From Trema orientale (taxonomy: Eukaryota; Streptophyta; Magnoliopsida; Rosales; Cannabaceae), in contig JXTC01000392.1 in assembly GCA_002914845.1 (NCBI GenBank), positions 62,001 through 126,000 of the forward strand: DNA of 64,000 nt, in the 5' to 3' direction. The notes beneath the pieces were generated by a model. It ran no database searches and was not told the DNA's origin. It worked only from the letters and a program-made list of their open reading frames with translations. Both the position numbers and the translations under genes were made by a program. Each line of letters begins with the position of its first letter. Position 1 is the stretch's first letter. Positions 46,790 through 56,739 of the stretch are shown piece by piece.

Positions 46790-49230
46790 TCTTCTTTATA
46801 ATAATCTCTAGATGCTATTAAGTCTATTGATAGATGGATCGTTTTAGGCGGATGAATCGATTGCCATCAGATCATGAGATATAACATTCATCCTTATGGA
46901 ATTTTCGTTTCAATTATTCTTCAATTTACCACTCCTGCTGTTTGCACGTTTTAAAGTAATGATCAATAGATATTCCAAGATTTTGCTCGTAGTTATCTAA
47001 ACTGGTCCAAGTCTTGATAAGTTTTCTCAGCTACTTTATCATCATATTATTATTAGTTGCTGAATTACAATCATATTTCATTGCAAAAGCTGAATTACAA
47101 TCATATTTCATTGCAAAAGCAAGCAATATTCACTATGTTTTACTATTTAGTTCTTATTTTTCAATGGTTAAGACTGCAATTTTCATAACGATTACTCAGC
47201 CAGCCATCAAACTTGAATCATAACATGTTAGCATAACGTAGTAAGTGTTCATAACCGGGCCTATATGTATATATGTCATTTCTCACAAAAATTGTTTCTG
47301 CCTTGATAAGAAAAAAGCAAGTAGAAGTCTTCTTAGAAAAGAAAGAAGTATTCAAAGTATTTATTACCCCCATTAGCTTTGGACATGTATTAGTTTGGGG
47401 CCTTTCCGCATCCATTATATCATTCAATGGTTGACCTCACACCAGGTCATTTCAATTCAAACAAAATATGGGTTAGGGGTGATTATAAAAGCTTTTGGTC
47501 TGTGCTTTTTCTGACAAGGATAAGGATTATAAACTCTAATTGCTTCACTTTTTATATAATTCTTCTATTTGTTCTTAGTGCATCATAATGACCCAAGTGA
47601 CTTTTGTTGGTTGATTGTAGTGAGATTGCTCGTTTCTTGACAAGAAGAGAATTTAATAAGTGGGTTTCTTTGGTGCTTGGTTCAAACTTCAAACATAGAG
47701 AAAATTACAAGATATTCAATCTAAAACAGGGGTGCATAAGTCGAAAATTCTCAATTATGTTTGGAACTTAGAGTACCTATATTGGTCGATCGGTGATCAT
47801 ACCATGCCTGTGATGTTGGTCTTTAAATTTTGAATTTTTGTCAATTTTATCAAAAATAGATTGAATATCTGCCAATGCTTTACAGCCGTGTGTTTCTCTA
47901 TTATAAGTGACTTTTCTAAAATTCTTTTTAAATTCAATTGCAGAAGTTCGGTTCCAAACTCTTGATTAATCAATATCTAAGATTTTCTTAGAAGAAAGAA
48001 TTAAGAGAACATAATTATATCTTGGTGAATAGATAAATGAAATCGGCGGAAGCAGCTGAGTTTTTTATTGACTTAAGAGGTAAAAGACTCCAAAATGGTG
48101 AAGTAGGTGCACCATGCATGGGAAAAGTCTTCGTACTACACCAAATTTCATGTATGAAAACAAGCTTATAGTCTCGGGCTATTATAGAAGTTGGAGAAGA
48201 TAAGTCAATAAAAAATGACAAGGGAAAACCAAATTCTATTAATACGTCTTTTTAATTTATTCTCTCTCTCTCTTTCTTTCTTTTTTCTAGTTTTATTATT
48301 AGAGAGAGGCAATAAAGCACGTGAAAGGCTGTCATGGGTTTCCACAATGTCTCTAATAGGCTCTTTCTTTCCCTTTTTCCTCTTCCTTGGAGTTCTTTTT
48401 CTGTAGTTAGTTAGGGAAAAATTAGGAAAAGAAAAAGGAGAGAGAGAGAGAGAGAGAGATTTCAAATGGAGTAGATTAATAAAGAAAGGAAACAGGTCTT
48501 CTCCCGAAAAAAAAAAAAAAAAGAAAAGAGAAAGGAAACAGGTATAAAGCTCCGGCTAAAAAGATGAAAGATGAAAATGAAAAAAGGGAAAGCCTCAAAG
48601 AACAAAATTGGTATTCATAACCTAAAGGAAAAGTTTTAGCCAAAAAGAAAAAGGACAGCACGGTGGGGAACAACATATAAACTGATCTAAACTTAAAAAA
48701 GAAAAGAAAAAGATAAGATATAGAGAGTGCCTTTCAAACTTTGGAGCTAAATTAAAGGGTTGAAATAGTTACTATCAAAATTCAAAGCTAAAACTAAATT
48801 CAAAGCTTTTTTTGGTATCCAACTATCCATTGTATTTTTATTTTTTAAGAAAAACAAAATAAAAGTTGTGGATCTTCTCACAATATTGGTTAAGATGATT
48901 TTTGCCATTCCTTTAATTTACAATCAAAATTAAAAATGATACCAAACAAACACATAATTGAAGCATCTTTTAGAGAACCGAAAAAATAGAAGCACTGAAA
49001 TCGTTATAAATATTAAACGTGTATTCTGTGTGGTTTGAAAATTCAATGACCAAAAAAAGCTCATTTAAATTTGACATTACTAAACCTTAAATGAGAAAAT
49101 AAAAAGTATCAATAACAAATCATCCCTTTTACACTTTATTTTAACAATAATTTACTACTCATTTTTTATAGCAAAATGATCACAGTGAGTCAATCAGTAA
49201 ATCAGTTTTGTATTAATTTGTACAATGTAT
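46790..49230. other. UBC 3' flank and intergenic stretch
   Basis: No gene recognised. Contains a 30-bp tandem duplication (47061-47120), CT/GA-rich simple repeats (48261-48285, 48438-48460) and otherwise AT-rich sequence. Confidence 0.5.
47061..47120. repeat. 30-bp exact tandem duplication
   Basis: Two adjacent units starting TGAATTACAATCATATTTCA, identical. Confidence 0.9.
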
Positions 49231-49239
49231 CCAAGAAAA

Positions 49240-50178
49240 TTTGGGTTCTATTTGGTTCACCAATTCTATCCTATTCAAATGAGTTATCTATTGAAATTAA
49301 TATTTATTTCAACAATTCTAATTTTTCCGTTCAAATGGTCTGTTGGAATGAGTGTAAGTCTATTTGGTTTAACCATTTCATTCCATTCAAATAGAATATC
49401 TATTGTAATAAGTGTTTATTTCAACAATTACAGTTTTTCCATTTAAATGGTCTTTTAGATTGTATGTTTATTTCAACAATTTAGTTTTTTCATTAAAATA
49501 ATCCGTCAGTCACATCAACCATTGAAATGAGTTTTTTGTGCCTTAGAATGAGAATGGAGCCTAAGAGGTGTTTTTGAATGGTCCATTCTTATTACAATAC
49601 ATTCCACTTTATTTCACTTCAAATGTCTCTGATTCTAATTATAGCTCATTCTACAATTTTTATTTACATACAATCATTTGAATGCGTGAATCAATTTCAA
49701 CAATTCCAATTTTTCCATTCAAATGGTCTGTTAGAACGAGTGTTTGTTTTAACAATTCAGACCCCGTTTGGTTCACCCATTTGGATGTGTATTTAAATAA
49801 AAATTGTGGAATGATTTATAATTGAAATGGGAGATATTTGAAGTGAAATAAAGTAGAATGAGTTGTAATTAGAATGAGAGACATTAGCATGGACCATTCA
49901 AAAACACCTCTTAGACTTTATTCTCATTCCAAGACACAAAAAACTCATTCCAATGGTTGATTTGACTGATGGACCATTTGAATAGAAAAAATGAATTGTT
50001 GAAACAAACATCCATTCTAAAAAATCACTTAAATGGAAAAACTGAAATTATTGAAACAAACACCTATTCTAATAGGTTTTCCATTTGAATGGAATAAAAT
50101 TAGGTAAAACAAACAAGTCTTCAGTTTTTCTATTCGAATGACACATATATTCGTTCAAATGAGTGAACCAAATGAAAC
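49240..50178. mobile_element. Fold-back element / long imperfect inverted repeat
   Basis: The left arm (about 49240-49670) and right arm (about 49790-50178) are reverse-complementary in order. Examples: TCTATTTGGTTCACCAATTC pairs with GAGTGAACCAAATGAAACC; CTAAGAGGTGTTTTTGAATGG (49562) with CCATTCAAAAACACCTCTTA (49899); CTTTATTTCACTTCAAAT (49608) with ATTTGAAGTGAAATAAAG (49836). Arms of about 400 bp flank a short spacer that itself contains another GTTTGGTTCACCCA end. It is a MITE-type or fold-back transposon, perhaps two inserted head to head; the superfamily is not certain. Confidence 0.8.
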
Positions 50179-50423
50179 CTTGGTCATTTTGATATAAAAT
50201 GTGAAAAATGGTCATTTCACTAAAAGCCCCAATTTTCTTTTAAATTGGAATACCGTTTGAACTAAAGATTTTTTTTTTTTTTTTGAGAAAGAAGGAAATA
50301 AATTAATTAATAATTAGAAGAAGAAAGAGAAAAGAAAAGAAAGCCCCCAACTTTACCAGTTACCTCACCATCTTTCCTTCTCTGTGCTTAGCTCTCTCTC
50401 TGTACCAGTTTAATGTTTCCTTG

Positions 50424-50427
<4 letters not shown>

Positions 50428-50453
<26 letters not shown>
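50428..50453. repeat. (CT)n microsatellite in CASPL promoter/leader
   Basis: An uninterrupted TC run within a generally pyrimidine-rich 5' flank (50380-50620), common upstream of plant start codons. Confidence 0.85.
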
Positions 50454-50457
<4 letters not shown>

Positions 50458-50627
50458 TTTCCTTCATTACCTTTCTTTCTTTTCCCCACTTTCCCTCTCA
50501 TTTTCCCATCCCTCAAAAATTGTTTTTTTTTTTTTTTTTTAAACTCTCCCAATTAAAAAGCCTTTCCATTCCCTCTCCCTCATGATTTCAACCTCTCTCT
50601 TCTTCTTCTTCTTCTTTCACTCTCACC

Positions 50628-51593
50628 ATGCGATCTCCTCAGGTCCAGGCAGCGCGTAACGGTGAGACGCCGTCGCCGTCGCCACCGCATCACCAACACC
50701 GACAACAACAACACCACCACCACAACCAGACTCCCTTCCACTCCACCCTGTCCGTACAGAAGCTCCGCCGATTCAATTCGCTCATCTTCGTCTTCCGACT
50801 CGCCGCCTTCTCCTTCTCCTTCGCCTCCTCCGTCTTCATGCTCACCAACTCGCGCGGCTCCGCTTCTCCTCGCTGGTACGATTTCGATGCTTTCAGGTGA
50901 GTCACTCACTCTTTCCTTCATATCAATTTCGAGAGAAAAAAAATTTTTTGCTGTCGAAACTGAATGAGAAAATTTTGGTTTAGTTTAAGATGCCTAATTT
51001 TGAGCTGAAATTTCCAGTTGAGATAAAAGGAGTTTTTTTTTTTTTTTAAATTCAAATATTCGATTTTCTCAGCAACCAAACAAATATTTTCTTGGTGCAG
51101 ATTCGTATTCGCAGCGAATGCAATAGTAGCGTTGTACTCGCTATTCGAAATGGTAGCTTCCGTTTGGGAAATATCCAGAGGAGTCACTCTCTTTCCCGAA
51201 GTCTTGCAAGTCTGGTTTGACTTCGGCCACGACCAGGTTTCACTACTTCCTCCCAAACCAGCTCATAATTTTTTCTCTTTTTTTTCTAAATTATTAAAAA
51301 AAAAAGAGATATTCAAATTTAATTAAATTTTTTTGAAAAATGAGGGAGGGGGGCAATGATTGTGTGTGTAGGTGTTCGCGTACCTGTTACTGTCTGCGGA
51401 CTCGGCGGGAACAGCGCTGGCGAGGGTACTAAAAGGGTTGGACACGTGTAACGCATCGAGCGCGTTCTGCGTCCAGGCTGACATCGCCATAGCCCTCGGA
51501 TTTGCCGGGTTTCTGTTCCTAGGGTTTTCGTCTTTGCTCTCGGGTTTCCGGGTCGCCTGCTTCATCATCAACGGTTCTCGCTTTCATCTTTAA
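50628..51593 (+). CDS. CASP-like membrane protein (CASPL4-type)
   Basis: Four-pass plasma-membrane protein of the MARVEL-related CASP/CASPL family; CASPs form membrane scaffolds in the endodermis, and most CASPL roles are unknown. Three exons keep frame: 50628-50896, 51101-51236, 51372-51593 (208 residues). The N-terminus is cytosolic and His/Pro/Gln-rich ([16 protein letters not shown]), then TM1 about 48-72 ([20 protein letters not shown]) with the family's conserved Arg, TM2 about 90-112, TM3 about 136-152 ([16 protein letters not shown]) with the conserved Asp, and TM4 about 176-203 ([20 protein letters not shown]). Length and membrane pattern are normal. The long low-complexity N-terminus favours the CASPL4A/4B group. 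Confidence 0.92.
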
Positions 51594-52560
51594 GAGAGAG
51601 AATATTTGGGTGCGTCAGGGTGTTCCTTTTTTACAGTGTGTCCGTCTTGGACTGGACTCATCTGATTGGATGTAGATGTACTATGAGTCATGACGATGTG
51701 TGTGTTACCACGATTTATGTATTGTGCATATTGAGAGAGAGAAAGAGAGTTGTGTGTATTCTTCGTGAATCGCTAACTGCTAAATTTTTATTTTTGTTCG
51801 CATTAGTTTTTTCTTTTTAAGTTTTCAAGTAAATAATTTTCTATTCGTTTAATTAGCCATGATACTTAGAGTGGAGTGCTATGTGACATTAATCATTACT
51901 AATAATATTAAGAGAGGCCTTTTATTATCGAGACCCAAAAAAAAAAAATCAGTAGTTCTTACCGTATGTATGTATCAAGTGTTTGTAGCTTCTTATCCAT
52001 TAAGCTTAATACAAATTCCATACAGTTTGAAAAAACATGATATAAAAAAGGTACGACAATTAGGATTCCAACATGTAGAATTATGCCATTAATCAAAGCT
52101 TTCGAATCCACTACCTTAGTTTTTTGTCTTCAGTACAAAACATGCTACCTTAGTTTTTTGTCTTCAGTACAAAACATGCTACAGAGACTAACAAAGCTAC
52201 TAAATTTTGGGTACAAAATAATGTGAAAATCAAGAAACGATAGCAAAGTTATTGTGTAATTTGACTATCAAACTTGTATTATAGGCCCTGCTCTTGGACT
52301 TTATAAGCGGGGTTAAAACTAAAAAGACTCCATAATAACAAGTCGATATTGTAATAAAAGATGCGTTTTATGAAAAGAAGAATAATGAAGATTATAGCCT
52401 GTAGTTTAGGGGGAACAAAAGAAAAGGAAAAAGATAGCCTGTAAGAAAAGAATCCATGATAACTAAGTTAAACAAAATTCTGATAATGTAGTAGCTATCG
52501 TCATGCAAGTTTGGGTGGTACATGGTAGCTAAGAATACATATATTCCTAGTTTTCACTTT
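51594..52560. other. Convergent 3' regions of CASPL and OST4
   Basis: No further coding sequence. The two genes converge here. A 33/34-bp tandem duplication lies at 52112-52178. Confidence 0.5.
52112..52178. repeat. 33/34-bp tandem duplication
   Basis: Two units of CTACCTTAGTTTTTTGTCTT..., differing by one A. Confidence 0.88.
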
Positions 52561-52674
52561 TTAGCTGCCTTCATACTTGGGGTCGGCCATTACATAATGG
52601 TAAGCAATCACCAGCACAAATATAAAAATGCCAAGGAAATTGGCGAAAAAACCCAGGTCCTGATCATCAATCAT
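52561..52674 (-). CDS. OST4: Oligosaccharyltransferase subunit OST4, 37 residues
   Basis: Tiny single-pass ER membrane subunit of the oligosaccharyltransferase that transfers N-glycans to nascent proteins; it stabilises contact between the catalytic STT3 and other subunits. The frame from ATG 52674 to TAA 52561 reads [20 protein letters not shown], then a hydrophobic stretch and [13 protein letters not shown]. The pattern is nearly invariant in plant OST4: an acidic N-terminus, one membrane helix (about residues 9-26) and a short MADPK tail. Complete at 37 residues, the normal plant length. The reading frame on the opposite strand here is a shadow. A CTGCAG acceptor directly precedes the ATG, so the whole CDS is one exon after a leader intron. 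Confidence 0.95.
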   Translation of the reverse strand: MIDDQDLGFFANFLGIFIFVLVIAYHYVMADPKYEGS

Positions 52675-53564
52675 CTGCAGAAAACAAAGATCAAATCAGC
52701 ATCATATTCCAAAACAGTCGCATGAAAGCAACACTTATTTACTTAAACTATGTGCTGGAATCAAATTACCATAGATATTACATGTGAAGTAACAGTGTGG
52801 CAGGAAAAAAACAGCTAAAATATCAATACTGGATCTTAGTAAATATTAGATTGCCAAATAACTACGAGTTAAAACTAGAATCAGTAAAAAATGTCCAATA
52901 ATCAATCCTATTCTCTTATTCTATCCAAAAACAATACCGAGGAAAGGAACAAAGAAGCAAAGCAATGTTCTAAAATTGTTTGAAGGACTGCACATCCAAT
53001 TAGAAACTAAAACAAAAGTCATTCAAATCATACATTCAAGTCAATCATAACAAGGCTTTCCATAAAAAAGATTATGAAGGTCGTAAAGCAATAGTTGCAA
53101 GCACTTGGGAAGAGAATATGGTATCATCTAACAAAGTATTAGGGTGTGTGTGTGAGTAAATCAGAGTCTAAAGAAAGTGCACTATTGAAACAAATATAGA
53201 AACTAAATTGGGTGCAAATTATCTACTTATGAATGCAAAGATTTAAACATTAGTATACTGTTTGTGTGCAGACATTAGAACATCTTTCAATTTATAACTA
53301 TTCAGTCTAACTAAATCCCATCAGATTACAGGATTTAGCGGCTATATTTTTCCCAACTTCGGAATATATTCTTTCCACTAGTCACTTGAGTTTAATCTAA
53401 TTCATTGTACCTCAAATGATGTCTTTTAATCCTCCACCTTAATTACACAAGGATTTGACAAGAAAAGGACTTCCATCCTACTCTACAATTGAACAAAAAC
53501 AAGGCATTTTGTCGACAAAGTAGAGTACTAAAAACACGGCAATAAGGGGAAAAGCCTAAAAGAG

Positions 53565-53995
53565 GTGATGCAGGAGGGAAGTAGGCAGAGAGTAAAAATG
53601 GATCTTCTTCAAACTAAACTACCGAACTTTCAATCCAATCACACATTTTTTTCCCAGCCCAAAAGAAAAATACCCCAGAAACCCCAGTATGGTACATTGT
53701 CACCTTCAATCACTTCAGATAAATGCTCAAAATTTAACCTCCAAGGACACATGCTTAAATGATAACTAAGAGAAGAAGTGGTGCAGATCGAAAGTAGGCA
53801 TAGGAAAACCGGATGGTCTTACGTGATTTTGTTCTTCAAACTAAGCTACCAAACTTCTAATCCAATCACACACGTTTCCTAGCCCAAAAGAAAAACATCC
53901 CAGAATCCCCAGTATCAGTAGTATAAGAATCCTCAATCTCTCAGATTAATGCTATGTTTTTCACCCTCCAGTGACACATACCTAAATAATAAATA
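53565..53995. repeat. Tandem duplication of about 210 bp in OST4 intron
   Basis: The unit at about 53565-53765 and the unit at about 53778-53995 share GTAGGCA..., TTCTTCAAACTAA.CTACC, AATCCAATCACACA, CCCAGCCCAAAAGAAAAA-type phrases and CCCCAGTAT. Diverged, so a true old duplication. Confidence 0.85.
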
Positions 53996-54152
53996 AGGAA
54001 AAAAGAGCAGCCATGCCTATAGAGTATTAGAATTAAGCAATTTAGAAGCATTACAACAAGCAACACAAAACCCAAATTCACATTTTTGCAGAAATCAAAA
54101 CCCTAAAATTAATTAAAAAATAAAAAATAAAAAAAGAAAAGAATGAACGGTG

Positions 54153-54225
54153 TGATCGCAGTGGGAATCGAACCCACGACCTTTAGATTCGGAGTCTAAC
54201 GCGATATCCACTCCGCTATGCGATC
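54153..54225 (-). tRNA. tRNA-Arg (anticodon CCG)
   Basis: 73 bases, full cloverleaf. The acceptor stem GATCGCA pairs with TGCGATC, discriminator A at 54153. The anticodon arm is TTAGA-CTCCGAA-TCTAA with anticodon CCG (codon CGG). The T arm is GTGGG-TTCGATT-CCCAC. Internal promoter A box (AGCGGAGTGG) and B box (GGTTCGATTCC) are present, with T-runs just downstream (TTTTCTTTTTTT) as pol III terminator. No intron. Lies inside the OST4 leader intron on the same strand. Confidence 0.95.
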
Positions 54226-54433
54226 GACCCTTTGAGACACTTTACCAAATTTTCCAATATAAATGTTAATCAACTCAGTACAAATCGGACAACTTTTGGA
54301 GCAAAAGAAAAATCGAAAACCCTAGCGGTGGCGACGGGAATAACGAACAAAAAGTATTGAATAGATCTCCATGAAAATGAAATTTAAGATTTCAGGGGAC
54401 ATGAAAAACGACAGTACCAAATATCTCTGATCT

Positions 54434-54434
54434 G

Positions 54435-54476
<42 letters not shown>
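54434..54476. repeat. (GA)n microsatellite at OST4 intron donor
   Basis: A GA run ending three bases from the splice donor; read on the gene strand it is a (CT)n tract just inside the intron. Confidence 0.9.
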
Positions 54477-54479
<3 letters not shown>

Positions 54480-54612
54480 CGTTTCGTTTTGTTTGGATTG
54501 GATTTGATGAGAAAAGACGAAATAGACAATGTAAGGATCAGATCTCCGATGCTAAACAGAGGCAGAGGCAGAGAGTCCAAACAGTAGAGAGAACGAAAGT
54601 AAACGAACCAAA
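54480..54612 (-). other. OST4 5' UTR exon
   Basis: Leader from about 30 bases after the TATA box to the GT donor; pyrimidine-rich, no start codon in a long frame. Start approximate. Confidence 0.55.
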
Positions 54613-54638
54613 ATGAATTTATTAGAGCAGAAATTGAC

Positions 54639-54700
54639 TTTATACATCCCAGCCTTTTTATTGGGCTTCTTACAAAAACTACAGGCCCCAAGTCTCAAAA
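54639..54700 (-). promoter_or_regulatory. OST4 core promoter: TATA box and GCCCA motifs
   Basis: TATAAAG at 54639-54645 on the gene strand, preceded by AAGCCCAATAAAAAGGC and GGGGCCTG. GCCCA (site II-like) motifs near the start site are typical of plant housekeeping and growth-related genes. Confidence 0.55.
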
Positions 54701-54918
54701 TTCATTCCGGCTGGGCAAAACTTTTTGGGAAAAGTTCATAAATACCCATTTTTAAAATTATATTTTTATAAATACCTGTTTTTATTTTTATTTCATAAAT
54801 ATCCGTATTTATACCTTTTTTTGAAAAAATATAGACTACCACTGTTTTACACATGGTATATATTTCATGCATTAAAGAAATACTACTTTTAGAAAATATC
54901 TAGAAAAAAATACCTATT

Positions 54919-55440
54919 TTCAACTTATTTTTCAAATTTACTCGAGGTTACCGGTATGTTGCCTCACGCACCTTATCAAGTGGTGAAAAATGATTTTTTT
55001 AAAAAATATTTTTAAAAATTGTATTTTTTTCTAAATAGTCTATAATTTTTCAAAAAAATTTTAAAATTCAGAATTTTTTTTATAAAAAAAATTCATATAA
55101 AATCAAATTTCCTGATTTTTTTTTTTCCAATGCCCTTATGTTCGGCCTATGTTCAGCCTATTGGACTCTTCATTGTACACCAATTTTGAGATTATTTTTC
55201 AAAGTTACTCGAGGTTACTAGTATGTTACCTCAGGCACTCATCAATTACTGAAAAATAGTATTTTTTAAAATATTTTTTAAAATTATATTTTTCTAAATA
55301 AACTAGAATTTAAAAAAATATTAAAATCTAGAATTTTTCATTTTTTTTTAAATTTTACTATATAAAATCAAATTTTCTCTTTTCTTTTTCCAACGCCATT
55401 ATGTTCGGCCTATGTTCAGCCCATTGGACTCTTCGTCATA
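54919..55440. repeat. Tandem duplication of about 260 bp
   Basis: Units at about 54919-55180 and 55186-55440 share TTACTCGAGGTTAC, TATGTT.CCTCA.GCAC, and end ATGTTCGGCCTATGTTCAGC, CATTGGACTCTTC. AT-rich, non-coding, diverged. Confidence 0.82.
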
Positions 55441-55449
55441 GATACAACT

Positions 55450-56700
55450 GGAGGCGGCAACATGGGTGGGCCGGACCGAGCCGACCCGCCCATAACGGGC
55501 TTGAGGGGGCAAACGGACTAGGCTGGCCCGCAAAAAAGAAAATAGGGCCCGTGCTGGGCTCGTTGGCTCGTCGGGCAAAAGGCGGGCCAAGACCGAGCCA
55601 GGCTCGGCCCGTTTTTTTTTTTTTTTATAACAACTATTAGGTTATTTTTTACAACTTTTTTTTAACGTATTAATTTAAACTTTATAATTGAATTTTTAAA
55701 AAAATAGATAACATAAACTAAATATATTATGTTTTTTTTCTATTGTTAAAAAAATTAATTATAATTAAATAAGATATATCATATAAGTTGAAATTAAATA
55801 GTTGATTCAAAAAAGTATAAAAACAAAACTATTAAGAAAATTATTTAGAATTATAATAAAAATGTTTTAAAAAATAAATAAACAAATAAATTTGACATTT
55901 TGAATTTGATTTTATTGATGATCATTGATTACAATTCAAATTATTACTTGAAAAAAAACTAGTATATCATTAATTATGAGTTTGTGACTCATCACCACCG
56001 TTTATGTACAAGTTATTGAAATTTTCGGCTAATTCTTCATTGCAAATACGAATAGTTTCTTGATTTTACTTGGCTGCTTGTTCCCAATCTTTAACACATA
56101 CTAGCACCTCAACCATTTCAGGGGGCCAACGAAGTCCTTCGCTCATCTACTATCATACCAGTCGTGCTAAAAGCAGACTCTAAAGAAATCGTAGACACCA
56201 AAATAGTTAAAACATCACGCGCTAATTGTGAAAGCACCTGAAATCTTGATTGACACCTTTGCCATCATTCCAAAACTCTGAAACTCTCATCATCGGGGTC
56301 GATGTCGGAATCTAGCTCAATATAATGGTTAATCTCAGAGGATTACGGTGGATTCGTTGGTAGTAATGGTTGACTTGAACTTGATGATGCTGATGATGAG
56401 TCACGACTACGCCTATGAGAACAAAAACCTATCATGCTCCAAAAAGACTTATTCTTTGATTGTTCTTTAGTTAGTTGTAGAGTGTGTTGCTGTTGACTAT
56501 ATATTCTGCCAAACTTAGCCTCATATATACTGTATACTTCAAAAAACTTATCACGAGTATTTATATATTCAGAACTATAATCTATTCAAAACAGATCAGA
56601 AGGTCCTCGAGGCACATCTTGTCATGCAATCAATGATCCTTTGCCCCCTCCAATTATAGAGATGCCCACTCGAGGCGTGATTTGAGGAGTAGTGGTTGGC
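55450..56700 (-). mobile_element. Decayed hAT DNA transposon with transposase remains
   Basis: A terminus-like CAACATGGGTGGGCCGG at about 55458 is followed by a GGGCC-rich subterminal block, an AT-rich spacer and, on the minus strand from about 56640 to 55975, transposase remains. The C-terminal hAT dimerisation region is recognisable (VSTISLESAFSTTG, DERRTSLAP, EMVEVLVCVKDWEQAAK, NQETIRICNEELAENFNNLY), as in the RICESLEEPER/DAYSLEEPER type. At least one frameshift (after SLAP) and several in-frame stops make it non-functional. The other end is not found; an L1 LINE begins next to it. Confidence 0.75.
55975..56250 (-). pseudogene. hAT transposase C-terminal dimerisation region
   Basis: The best-preserved part of the transposase: LESAFSTTG...DERR...L.PEMVEVLVCVKDW is the diagnostic hATC block. 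Upstream pieces (SEYINTRDKFFEVYSIYEAK) are in other frames. Not an active gene. Confidence 0.75.
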
Positions 56701-56739
56701 TATTTGAAAAAACAATAACTATGCCTCCAATAATTATGT

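Larger units (their letters stand above)
52675..54479 (-). other. OST4 5' UTR intron (1.8 kb), host of a tRNA gene
   Basis: The donor G/GTACTC (GT at 54479-54478) follows a transcribed-leader-like exon, and the acceptor TTTTCTGCAG ends at 52675, immediately before the ATG. The intron holds a (GA)n tract near the donor, the tRNA-Arg gene and a 210-bp tandem duplication. Inferred from splice signals and the absence of any other exon candidate. Confidence 0.65.

Noticed and set aside
48015-48221. Small frame on either strand near 48040-48180 with protein-like composition (plus strand ...GKRLQNGEVGAPCMGKVFVL)
   Set aside because: I could not link it to a family, and it has no convincing start or splice context; left as intergenic.
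50580-50921. Minus-strand Arg/Glu-rich frame over CASPL exon 1
   Set aside because: Antisense shadow of the low-complexity CASPL N-terminus and CT-rich leader.
52522-52725. Plus-strand frame of 67 codons over OST4
   Set aside because: It is the antisense shadow of the conserved minus-strand OST4 frame.
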